Assembly: GCA_020746835.1 (NCBI GenBank)
Contig: JAGPNK010000001.1
Coordinates: 2,728,001-2,792,000 of the forward strand
DNA from: Stachybotrys elegans
Taxonomy: Eukaryota > Ascomycota > Sordariomycetes > Hypocreales > Stachybotryaceae
DNA: 64,000 nucleotides
Reading direction: 5' to 3'
In this document: one piece after another, positions 12,597 to 22,082 of the stretch
Layout of the letters: each line of letters begins with the position of its first letter
How positions within the stretch are numbered: the first letter of the stretch is position 1
Translations under genes and position numbers: made by a program
Notes under the pieces: model-generated
Told to the model about the DNA's origin: nothing
Database searches by the model: none
Seen by the model: the letters and a program-made list of their open reading frames with translations, nothing else

Positions 12597-13187
12597 TCTG
12601 GGTCGGAGTGAGGGTACTAGGAATGGAGACGAGATATAATCAGGTAAATTGTGCAATTGAAGTCTACTGTATGTGCTCAAGGACTCGCAGGGCTAGATCA
12701 AGAAAGCATGACAAAGATGAGGATATCGAACTTGAGCTGGTTGTTTCCTTCGACTCAGCTACGACCTTCCCGAAGTTTAAGTCAGCCCTCCCAGGTGCAA
12801 CGTGTCACAAATTGCAGGCCGATGCTTTGTGATTGATTGAGCAGGAGCGAGCGAATATCATAGATATCCGCAGCGGCTGGTTGTTGGGGCAGCGGTACAT
12901 AAGTAATAAAGGTACTAGGTAGGGAGTATGGGGAGGAGGATTAGTGGCATTATTATTATGTAAGGCGCCGCTCCTCTGCACAAGAGCAAAAGAGGTAGGC
13001 GGGCCAGGAAGCTTGTGGGAGCACGTGACTGGAGCCAATCAGCGTCGGCCCATTTCGGAACGCTGGATTTTCTCCTACGGCTCACGATTTCCCCCAAGCC
13101 CCTTCGAGTTCCGACCTCGAGATCGATCCTCATTGCCGTCCGACCTTGATTGCGGCTCACTCTGCGGCTACGGTCAAGCTTGTCAGC
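12597..13187. other. Promoter region of CYT1
   Basis: This 591 bp interval lies between the divergent CAP pseudogene and CYT1. It holds an E-box/CCAAT pair described separately and copies of the GGTACTAGGTAGG-type motif near 12911. I see no other gene. Confidence 0.55.
13022..13042 (+). promoter_or_regulatory. Cbf1-type E-box plus CCAAT box upstream of CYT1
   Basis: CACGTGAC, whose complement is GTCACGTG (the CDE1/Cbf1 consensus), lies at about 13023-13030. CCAATCAG begins at 13035. The pair sits about 150-165 bases before the cytochrome c1 start. CCAAT is the site of the HAP2/3/5 complex that drives respiratory genes, and Cbf1/Cpf1 is known to act upstream of CYT1 in budding yeast. Function here is inferred. 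Confidence 0.5.
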
Positions 13188-14534
13188 ATGTTCGCCCGGT
13201 CGTCTATGCGCTCGATGCGCACCATCAATGGCCTCCGAAATGGCGCCTCCACCATCTCTCAGGTATGGCACGATTTTCCCGACCGACGCTCACAGGGCGT
13301 CATCACCATTTGCCGAGGGCCGCACGGCCGACCCAAACGTGCCTCGAGCGGCCCCAATTCATCTCAATGGCAGCAGGCACCTGCGGGACGTATCTGTGAT
13401 TGATGCTGACGATTGACTCTCCCCAGCGTGCGGCCTCGACGAGCTCCAACGCCGCCGGCCAAGCTTCCACCCGCCTAAACATCGCTACCGTCGGCTCGAC
13501 CACCCTCGCCGTCGGCTCGATTGCCTGGTACTACCATCTCTATGGACCCGTCAGCTTCGCTGCTACTCCCGCTGAGGAAGGGTACGCCAACCCCAATGAT
13601 TGCAGTCGTGCCTTGGTGCCGAGGTTTCCTCTGGTCCATTGAGGCATAAACTGCAACGTTGACCTGCCACCCATTGAGATGTCTTGAACTGACAACGACG
13701 ACAGTCTGCACCCTACCAATTACCCCTGGGTTCACGAGCAGTGGTTCAAGACCTTTGACCACCAGGCGTAAGGCTCACCCTCTCCTTGCCAAGACGCGTT
13801 GTTGAGATGATGCCGATTTTATTTTGAGAAATAATTTTTCTTTTGCTTACCATCACTACAGTCTTCGCCGTGGCTTCCAGGTCTACCAGGAGGTCTGCGC
13901 TTCCTGCCACTCCCTGGACCGAATCCCCTACCGCACCCTGGTCGGCGCTGTCCTGACCGTCGACGAGGCCAAGGCTCTGGCTGAGGCCAACGAGTACCCC
14001 GGCGAGCCCAACGAGCAGGGCGACATCGAGATGCGTCCTGGTAAGCTGGCCGACTACATTCCTGCTCCCTACAAGAACGAGGAGGCTGCTCGATTCGCCA
14101 ACAACGGTGCTCTGCCCCCGGATCTGAGCTTGATCGTCAAGGCCCGCCACGGTGGCTGCAACTACATCTTCAGTCTGCTCACTGGCTACCCCGAGGAGCC
14201 CCCCGCTGGTGCCCAGCTGGCCCCCGGCATGAACTTCAACCCCTACTTCCCCGGAACCGGCATCGGTATGGCTCGTGTTCTCTACGACGGTCTCGTCGAG
14301 TACGAGGACGGCACCCCTGCCTCGACCTCGCAGATGGCCAAGGACGTTGTCGAGTTCCTCAACTGGGCTGCCGAGCCCGAGATGGACGAGCGCAAGAAGA
14401 TGGGTATGAAGGTGATGGTCGTCACCGCCTCTCTCTGGGCTCTGAGCGTGTGGGTTAAGCGATACAAGTGGGCATGGCTCAAGTCGAGAAAGCTCGAGTA
14501 CGACCCTCCCGCCGAGACCAAGGTCCGCCACTAA
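13188..14534 (+). CDS. CYT1: Cytochrome c1, heme protein of the bc1 complex
   Basis: Four exons (13188-13262, 13427-13581, 13705-13767, 13862-14534) join in phase to 321 residues. The first exon gives a basic presequence beginning [13 protein letters not shown] hydrophobic stretch ([16 protein letters not shown]) at residues 48-63 is the inner-membrane sorting signal of the bipartite presequence. The mature protein has the heme-binding CASCH motif in [16 protein letters not shown], the distal Met region [11 protein letters not shown], and a C-terminal membrane anchor ([19 protein letters not shown]) followed by a short basic tail. It carries electrons from the Rieske protein to cytochrome c in complex III. 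Exon 3 is only 63 bp. The coding exons are very GC-rich and strongly codon-biased, consistent with high expression. Confidence 0.95.
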
Positions 14535-15500
14535 GCGAAGGATGGAGATGGGCAGTGCAGCGCCTCGAATGTGTATACTAGTCGCCCCCTAGAACAGCTC
14601 TTTTGTCGGTGGAGGCGGGTAGATTGCGGGAACAACAGTGTCGCAGTTGGACAGGAGGTTGTTAGAGTGTAAATCAGATGAAACCTTTCTTTGTTCTCTT
14701 CAATTTGAACGTCACATTGTGCCATGAAATGGACGAATTCTAGGTGACAATATTCGTCTTGACAATTGACTACGACCTAGGTAGGTATGTATGACTTTGG
14801 ACCTGCAGTTACCTCTTTCTCGATGACAACTCTTACTTGCCAAGGACAGTCGAGTAGCACATGGATGGACCCAAGTCGTGCGGGACAAGGATGAAAGTTG
14901 CCGAAACGGCTTTCTCCTGCTTCAGGGATTCCGGAGCAATGGATGTTGTTTCTTCCCTCTCCTCTATTAGCAGGTGCCTATGAGGTAAAGGACTCACTCT
15001 TGGCCCAAGGGGAAGCAACAGTCCACCCATGTCCCCACCCCCCGGCCTCCACCGCAGTTTTTGCTTGCTAGGTACTAAATTGCTAGGCTTCCTCCACCAA
15101 CGGAGGCCGACCTAAGTGAGCACCTGACAACCACTGTAATAGCCTAAGTCGAGGTGCCATCAGTGCCGCGCTCAGCGCCTACTACCCATCCCGGTCCTCG
15201 CCACGGTACCTACAGGTACCCAAGGAGGTACCAGTCAGCAAACCGGCCCACGAAGAATTGGTCGCCATCATCCGAGCAGCCATCCGTTCCCGTTCTTAAC
15301 GCATCCCATTCATTCTCTTATTCCATTCACTCGGAGGCCGGCTTCACTTGCTTCTGCCCACCGCCGCAGTCCACGATCCGGGGGTGCACCCGCCAGATAC
15401 ATCTATTTTTCTTCGCACTCTTCAACCCATCCAAATCGACAACAATTCTTGTCGACGGCCCCCGAGCTTGGTGATTGCTCGTGAACGGCCCCCGACCACG
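14535..15500. other. Intergenic region between CYT1 and the Cys-rich gene
   Basis: This 966 bp stretch holds the CYT1 3' end and the leader of the next gene. It carries several GGTACC/CCTAGGTAGGTA copies, for example near 14776 and 15204-15232. No gene is apparent. Confidence 0.5.
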
Positions 15501-16244
15501 ATGCCATACGTGGGAGGCGACATCATGACCGCCAGCAAGAGAAGACGAGACGCCGATGAGGAGGATTTCTATGGCCCGACCAAGCAGCGGGACGCCTACG
15601 ACTCGAGCCAGCACGCTGCTCTTTCCGCCCGCAAGATCATGCCGCTGTCGAAGCGGACCAAGATAACAGCGGACCACGGCGGCTCCGATGTGCACAACAT
15701 CTTCGCCGGAGGACTAGAGGCCCGAATCTGGTCACCGCATCACAACGCCGCCCCAGCATACCCGGAGACGAGGCCGCAAGCGAGAACCAGCGCATCCCTA
15801 CTGGCTCCTTGCCACATCTGCCACCGCCGACCGACCAAGAAAGCCGACCTGGACTCCTTTGGCGAGTGCGAAGCCTGCGGCAAGCGGGCCTGCTTCATCT
15901 GCATACGAGAATGCCGGGGCTGGCGGGGCCCAGAGGAGGAAGATGCCGACGACGGCGACGACGAGGAGGCGCTATCCCGGTCCATGCACATGGAGGACGC
16001 TGACGCCGTTTTGCCCGTCACGCCGCACGAGGAGCGCTTCGAAAACCCAGACCCGGCCATCTTTGCCGAGCGAGGAGGCGGAGCGCCCGCAGACCAGCAA
16101 GGGCTCATGGATGAAGACTACAGACGACCGACGAGCAGGAGATGGAGACACCACCGCGTGGTGTGTAGCAGATGCTGTGTGGAGAGGGGGGAGCAGGGAG
16201 ACGTTGTGTGTTATGGATGCCTCTCAGGCGTGGAGGGTGCTTGA
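15501..16244 (+). CDS. Unrecognised Cys-rich protein, probable zinc binder
   Basis: This single-exon gene encodes 247 residues from MPYVGGDIMTASKRRRD; the frame is open further upstream, but this is the first ATG in good context. The N-terminal third is charged and includes basic KRRR and SKRTK clusters that could act as nuclear signals. From about residue 103 come paired cysteines CHICH, CEACGKRACFICIREC, then an acidic stretch (EEEDADDGDDEE), and near the C-terminus CSRCCVERG and CYGCLSG. At least five CxxC pairs suggest two zinc sites in a RING- or treble-clef-like arrangement that I cannot place in a named family. No catalytic motif or membrane segment is visible. I do not recognise the gene and assign no function. 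Confidence 0.7.
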   Translation: MPYVGGDIMTASKRRRDADEEDFYGPTKQRDAYDSSQHAALSARKIMPLSKRTKITADHGGSDVHNIFAGGLEARIWSPHHNAAPAYPETRPQARTSASLLAPCHICHRRPTKKADLDSFGECEACGKRACFICIRECRGWRGPEEEDADDGDDEEALSRSMHMEDADAVLPVTPHEERFENPDPAIFAERGGGAPADQQGLMDEDYRRPTSRRWRHHRVVCSRCCVERGEQGDVVCYGCLSGVEGA

Positions 16245-16811
16245 GGACAACTCGACAGGGCAATGCCCTCTTTTCTTCTTCTTCTTCTTCTTCTGTCCTC
16301 TTTTCGAGACACTTTTATCTCTCTCTTTCTGTGCGTTAGAGGGTTCATTTTAATGAGTCATGATTATAACTATGGCCGGACATACTGGGGTTCTGATTCA
16401 GCGAGTTATTACATCGTCAGAGCCGGCACGCATCATTCGGGTCAACCACAATTAGCATAGGGTTTAGCAAAGTGCCGTCAGGTGTGTATGAGACATGCAC
16501 ATTTTCTGGCAGCCTATTGTGTGCTACAGCCTTGCAAAACTGCTTTAGTGATGGATTAGCAACAAATGGGACCTTTACCTACCTGCATAGATGGGCGAAT
16601 TTAGGATAGCATTCACGATACAACGAAACGAAGCATATATGTACCAAGACTGCATTGCCCAAGAGAAACACATTTACTGCATTCTTCACCGCTGTGTCCC
16701 GGGATTCTAGCTCTGCAGAAACGCCCGCCTTCTACGATAATAACCTAGCCCCGTGCCATCCAGTGTGTTTTGCCTTGTATTCGTACATCGTATTAAGTAC
16801 CTCATGACTGT
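16245..16811. other. Convergent 3' interval with a TTC microsatellite
   Basis: This 567 bp interval separates the ends of the Cys-rich gene and RPT1. A (TTC)7 tract lies at about 16273-16294. No other feature is seen. Confidence 0.6.
16273..16294 (+). repeat. (TTC)n microsatellite
   Basis: About seven uninterrupted TTC units lie just after the stop of the Cys-rich gene, probably within its 3' UTR. Confidence 0.8.
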
Positions 16812-18297
16812 TTAGTTGTATTGCATGTACGTGGCTGTAGAGTTGAACTTGAGGTTGCCCTTGATAACCTTGTCAACCGCGCTGAGGAAATCCTTCTCCG
16901 ACGCAACCTTTCTCCTTGCGCGGATGGCGAACATACCCGCCTCGGTGCACACACTCCTCAGCTCGGCACCAGTGGCGTTGGGGCAGAGGCGGGAGATGAG
17001 CTCCCATCGAATATCTCGCTCCACCGACATACTCTTGGCGTGGATGCGCAGAATGTTGGCGCGGCCCTCGAGGTCGGGTAGCGAGAACTCAATCTTGCGG
17101 TCGATACGTCCAGGTCTCATGAGAGCAGGGTCCAGTGTTGATGGCCTGTTGGTTGCAAACATCACCTTGATATTTCCTCTGGCGTCGAAGCCATCCAGCT
17201 GCGTGATGAGCTCCAGCATTGTTCGCTGCACCTCGTTGTCTCCACCAGCACCGTCATCGAATCGGGCACCGCCAACAGCGTCGATTTCGTCGAAGAAGAT
17301 GATGCATGCCTTCTTCGTTCGCGCCATCTCAAAGAGCTCACGCACCATCCTGGCACCCTCACCAACATACTTCTGCACAAGCTCACTTCCAATTACTCTG
17401 ATGAAGGTGGCGTCGGTTCGGTTGGCGACTGCTCGGGCGCACAGAGTCTTGCCGGTACCGGGAGGTCCGTAGAGCAGCGCACCCTTGGGGGGGTCGATGC
17501 CGAGGTTAACGAAACGCTCCGGAGACAGCAGCGGCATCTCGACAACCTCTCGTAGCTTCTCTACCTGCTCCTTGCAACCTCCAACGTCACCATAGGTCAC
17601 GTCGGGCTTCTCCTCGACCGTCATCATGGTGACGCTTGCATCGATCTTTGGCGGTAGAGGCAACATGATCTGGTACTTGTTCCTATCCACGCCCACACGC
17701 ATGCCTTCCTCGATATCGGTAGGACTGACTCGCTCGCCCAGTTGTACGACAAACTTGGCGATTTGCTTGACGTTGATGACATACTTGCTCTTGGACTCAT
17801 CGCCCTCTTCGTCGGCAATGATCTTGGTGCATCGGGCTACCTGGAAAGGCTGCTCCTCAGCCATTCGCTGACGATCGGCGGCGACATCCCAGAGGTGAGG
17901 AGGGGCAAGACCTGTATCGGATTCCTTTTAAGACGTTAGCAGAAGCATGGTATGCAGGGTGCGTTGCCCATACCTTGACACCAATCTTCTCGTCCACGCT
18001 CTGCTGCTTCTCCTTGATCTGCTTCTCTAGCTTCTTGATTGAAGCTCCGTACGGTGCGGCGCCATAGGTCTTGAGCACTTGGATATCCCTGCCGTATTGA
18101 TCAGCCCCAGTCCTTCAACGGCTCGCGGCCGCAATGCCATGCAACATACTCGTCGGTAAGAGGCGTAATCTTCTTCTCTTCTATCTCATCGTCGGCGAAG
18201 TTCTTCTGGTACTTCTCCCAGTTCTGACCCGTCGCAGAAGGCTGTCCCTTGTTAGCGCTGGGTGCTTCTGGAGGTATGGGAATCGGAAGCCCACCAT
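16812..18297 (-). CDS. RPT1: 26S proteasome regulatory ATPase Rpt1
   Basis: Exons 18241-18150, 18088-17974 and 17924-16812 are certain. They give NWEKYQKNF...KITPLTDE, then [14 protein letters not shown] with the coiled-coil [12 protein letters not shown], and then the OB and AAA+ domains. The ATPase has Walker A GPPGTGKT, Walker [10 protein letters not shown], the Arg-finger motif MRPGRIDRK, and the Rpt1-type C-terminus YMQYN. A start is proposed at 18297, where an ATG-only exon would be spliced (18242-18294, GT..GCTAACAAGGGACAG) to give [12 protein letters not shown] and 440 residues; the donor (GTGGGC) is weak, so the start is the least certain part. Rpt1 is one of six ATPases in the base of the 19S particle that unfold substrates. 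It is divergent from CCT4, 480 bp away. Confidence 0.93.
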
Positions 18298-18777
18298 CTT
18301 TCACGTCTGCGGAGCGGAAAGCACTCGTAAGCTGTGCGACCAAGGGTTCAACCACAAAATACTGTAATAAAGCTGAGGAGTGGTCTGGCGAGAGGTGGCG
18401 GCAGAGGGAGGTTGAGGGAGTGAAAGTGGTCGTCGTCGCGTGGGTGCTTGCTTGGTGGTGGTGATGATGAATGGCCTGGAAGCCTCCGTAATCCAAGTTG
18501 CCTTGAGCTCATGCACAGACCCACCACACAGCGAGCTCAGCTAGACCCAATCCAGGTGCAGGCAGACCCCCTGCTGCTACGGTAGGCCGGAGCATGGATA
18601 ATCTAAGGGTCCGAAGCCAAAAAATCTGGGTGGTGATAATTGGCGGAGTAGGGCAGGAGGAAGTGGGATATCATCAAGGCTGCTAGGATATCGCAAATCT
18701 GCGTGTTCTAGACAACCACCTCTCTCCCCAACACTGCCGTTTGAGGTCCTACAGAACAACCTAGCATCCTTGACAAC
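18298..18777. other. Shared divergent promoter of RPT1 and CCT4
   Basis: This 480 bp interval separates the proposed RPT1 start from the CCT4 start. It includes a CCAATCCA near 18547. I found no exact GGTGGCAAA proteasome-control element. Confidence 0.6.
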
Positions 18778-20548
18778 ATGTCTGCGCCTGCTACAGCAGC
18801 AGCGAGCGGCGGAAATGCCACCTTCAGGGTACGAGGCCAAACAGCTTCCCCTCCAGCTCTTGAGCTCCCCCACTAACGCATGTGCAGGACAAGGAGAAGC
18901 CCATGGCGGTGCGCTCCTCCAACATTGTCGCTGCCCGAGGTATGACTCGACCACGATGACCATGCCGAGATTATCCACTGACACTTCGAAGCCGTTGCCG
19001 ACGCAATCAGAACCTCGCTCGGTCCCCGTGGTATGGACAAGATGATTCGAAGCGGAAAGGGCGAGACCATCATCACCAACGACGGTAACACTATGCTCAA
19101 GAGCATGTCTGTCCTGCACCCGACGGCTAAGATGCTGGTGAACCTGTCGGGCGCACAGGATGTCGAGGCTGGTGATGGCACAACCTCCGTCGTCGTCATC
19201 TGCGGTAGCTTGCTCGGCGCTGCTGACCGACTGCTCTCCAAGGGCATCCACCCCTCCGTCATTTCCGAATCTTTCCAGCGAGCCGCTGCGGCTGCCGTCG
19301 AGGTCCTCCACGAAATGTCCCAGCCCATCTCTCTCACCGACACCGCCGCCCTCCTCCAGGCAGCCAACACCTCCCTGTCTTCCAAGATCGTCTCCCAGTA
19401 CTCGAACCTGCTCGGTCCCATGGCTGTCAACTCCATCACCAAGACTATCGATATCAAGACTGCAGACAATGTGGATCTTAGGAACATTCGAATCATCAAG
19501 AAGGTCGGAGGCACCATTGAGGACAGCGAGCTGGTCGACGGCCTTGTTCTTACGCAGCCCGTCCTGAAGAATGCCGGCGGCCCTGTGCGAATGGAGAAGG
19601 CACGAATTGGTCTCATCCAGTTCCAGCTGAGCCCGCCCAAGCCCGATGTAGGATCTCTATCTCTCAACTTCTCGACTGGCATTGACTGACTCGCGTGATG
19701 GATAGATGGAGAACACGATCGAAGTCAACGACTACCGACAGATGGACAAGATTGTGAAGGAGGAGCGACTATACCTGCTCAACATGGCAAAGAAGATCAA
19801 GAAGGCCAAGTGCAACGTCCTTCTCATCCAGAAGTCGATTCTACGAGATGCCGTCAACGACCTATCCCTACACTTCCTGGCGAAACTCGGCATCATGGCC
19901 ATCAAGGATATTGAGCGAGACGAAGTCGAGTTCATTTGCAAGTCTACCGGCTGCAAGCCCATTGCTGACGTCGACTCCTTCACCGAGGACAAGCTCGGCT
20001 CGGCGGACCTGGTGGAGGAGGTGCAGTCGTCGGGATCTCGCATGGTCAAGGTGACGGGAGCCAAGGCTACCGGCAAGACGGTGTCTGTGGTTGTGCGAGG
20101 CGCCAACTCTCTCATTCTGGAGGAAGCCGAGCGCAGTCTGCACGATGCCCTGTGTGTGGTCCGCTGCTTGGTCAAGAAGAAGGCCCTGATTGCCGGCGGT
20201 GGCGCACCCGAGATTGAGATTGCTGCCCAGCTTTCCAAGCAGGCGCGCAGCTTGACCGGAACAGAGGCCATCTGCTGGAAGGCGTTTGCGGATGCCATGG
20301 AGGTGATCCCCACGACGCTGGCCGAGAACGCCGGCCTCAACAGCATCAAGGTTGTGACGGAGCTCCGCCACCGACACGAGCTGGGCGAGAAGAACGCAGG
20401 CGTCAGCATCAAGTCTGGTGGTGTGAACACCAACATTTCTACGGAGAATGTGTTGCAACCGCTGCTGGTCAGCACAAGTGCCATTGAGCTGGCCGCCGAG
20501 ACGGTCAAAATGATTCTAAGGATAGACGACATTGCGTTGACGAGATAG
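18778..20548 (+). CDS. CCT4: T-complex protein 1 subunit delta (CCT4)
   Basis: Four exons (18778-18828, 18888-18939, 18992-19647, 19706-20548) join in phase to 533 residues, the normal length for CCT delta. Group II chaperonin motifs are intact: [12 protein letters not shown] and [10 protein letters not shown] in the equatorial domain, GDGTTSVVV for ATP binding, and [10 protein letters not shown] on the C-terminal side. The apical region lies roughly in residues 210-370 and includes [17 protein letters not shown] is the cytosolic hetero-oligomeric chaperonin that folds actin and tubulin. The first two exons are small (51 and 52 bp), so the N-terminus is split over three exons. Confidence 0.95.
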
Positions 20549-21083
20549 ACAAAATAATCACAGCACGATGCTGTACGATGCTGCATGTATCAATCAATGA
20601 ATAAGACAACCATGACGACCACCTGATTGGTGTTGAAACTGTTTTTCAAATCCCGACTTTCGATGAGACGGTGTGAAAGCGAATAAATGGCGAACAGTAT
20701 AGCGGCATGCATTCAAAATGAATGTGCCGTGCCAATAGAGGAGGCACCTGCCCACGTTGTAGCTGCTCGGTGACTTCAGGTTCCTTGCTAAGTTGTTGGG
20801 TTACAGCCAAGTTGGCAGGAGCCTCCCACCTTGATGGTACTTGGTACCTGTGAGGAAGAGGGTAGACTGGGCAGTGTGGGAAGGAGCTCCTTCCACCAAC
20901 GTTGTTCACCACAAAAGTTTCCATCTTCAAGCCCATGCCCCCAATTTGCACGGCAATACTACTACTATAAAGGTATTGGCAATCTGTTGACAGTACTACT
21001 ACTAAGGCAAGGTACCTGACGAAACTCTACTTGCAATATACCCAAGCACGCCATCTGAGGTTATCGAGTCACCTCATATCAAA
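20549..21083. other. Intergenic region after CCT4
   Basis: This 535 bp stretch holds the CCT4 3' region and the leader of the coiled-coil gene. It contains several GGTACC/GGTACTT motifs (near 20830 and 21010). No gene is seen. Confidence 0.5.
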
Positions 21084-21576
21084 ATGCCCAGGAAAGCCGC
21101 GGTAGAAGATGACCAGGACAGTGAGGAGTTTGCGATGATGACAGCGCAGAAGCGCATCTTTCAGGCAAGTCTTTCGCACATCGGGCGAGACCACCACGCT
21201 GATGTGTCATCATTAGCTCAGAGCGAAGCGCGACAGAGACGCCAGCGCCGTCTGCCGAGACGTGGAAGCCGCCACAGAGCGCATGAAGCAGCAGATCCTG
21301 AAGCGGGAGGAGTCACAGCGCATTCTCAGGTAGGCACTGCGTTTTCATTATGCCCAATTGCTTCGCCCGTGGACAATGCTAAATGCTGGTAGCCTCAAAT
21401 TTACCGCCGAGCTTCTCCAGCGACTCATCGGTGCGGACGAGAAGCTCCGGCAACTGGAGGCCAGGGCCGTGGAGATTGTCAAGAACATGGACAAGGAGAT
21501 CCGAGAGACCGAGGACATTATGCATGCTGGCTACGCTGGGCGGATAGCAGATATGAGGTCTCACCAGAGCAGGTGA
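21084..21576 (+). CDS. Small coiled-coil protein, unrecognised
   Basis: Three exons (21084-21164, 21217-21329, 21393-21576) join to 125 residues. The first intron (21165-21216) has a GC donor in the strong context CAG|GCAAGT and ends TTAG. The second (21330-21392) is an ordinary GT-AG intron with a GCTAAATGC region before TAG. The product begins MPRKAAVEDDQDSEEF and continues as a charged helix (LRAKRDRDASAVCRDVEAA, ERMKQQILKREESQ). A second helical block follows (LKFTAELLQRLIGADEKLRQ). Heptad-like leucines suggest a coiled coil and assembly into a complex. There is no signal peptide or membrane segment. I do not recognise the family. The frame stays open across both joins, which supports the model. 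Confidence 0.65.
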
Positions 21577-21743
21577 GGGATGCCCTATGGTATGCATATG
21601 CGAGAAGAAAGATGTAGTGATATTCATGTCCCTTTCGCGATCGGGCTGTCAAAGAGGAGATCCCAGTTATATTTTGTTGCGCCGCCCATCTATTCCGTAT
21701 AGTACATGAAGTGGTGTTACATTTCAGCAGGCAGCACGGCGAT

Positions 21744-22082
21744 TTACACCGTGTATCCGAATCCCGCCATGCACTTCTTGTAGCTGTCCACGAGGCTCAC
21801 GCAGTCGAGGGCCGGGTCCTTGGCGGTTGAGAAGAGCATGCACTCGTCGCGCTTCGACTTTTCCTCCTTGCACACGCAGCAGGGCTATCGACAGCAGGTC
21901 AGCGGCAACGTTGGCGGGCAGCGGGGGAAGCGAGAGACGGCGGACCTTGGGCTTGGTGACGGTGGAGGACGGCGCGACAGTGGGCGTCGTCGCTGATGCT
22001 GCAGGGTTCGTTAGCTACACTGGCCGCTCCAGAGATGGGGGGCGACATGGTTCGTACAGGCAACGGCAGTCTTGGCGTCCAT
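21744..22082 (-). CDS. COX17: Cytochrome c oxidase copper chaperone Cox17
   Basis: Three exons, 22082-22058, 21998-21946 and 21884-21744, are joined by introns of 59 and 61 bp to give 72 residues. The N-terminus MDAKTAVASSATTPTVAP is low complexity. The C-terminal exon holds the whole copper-binding CHCH domain: KPCCVCKEEKSKRDEC, then the CX9C partner DCVSLVDSYKKCMAGFGY. The CC-x-C copper site and both CX9C pairs are intact. Cox17 carries Cu(I) in the intermembrane space to Sco1 and Cox11 for cytochrome oxidase assembly. Exons of 25 and 53 bp make the gene easy to miss. It converges with the coiled-coil gene, the two ends being 167 bp apart. Confidence 0.93.

Noticed and set aside
13746..14531. 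Minus-strand frame of 261 codons opposite CYT1
   Set aside because: It is a shadow of the codon-biased cytochrome c1 exon; no family features.
18298..18777. Proteasome-associated control element (GGTGGCAAA) in the RPT1-CCT4 promoter
   Set aside because: Only a partial GGTGGCGG is present near 18395; no exact copy was seen on either strand.
19732..20586. Minus-strand frames opposite CCT4
   Set aside because: CCT4 is certain on the plus strand and the antisense products are low-complexity Ser/Arg/Leu.
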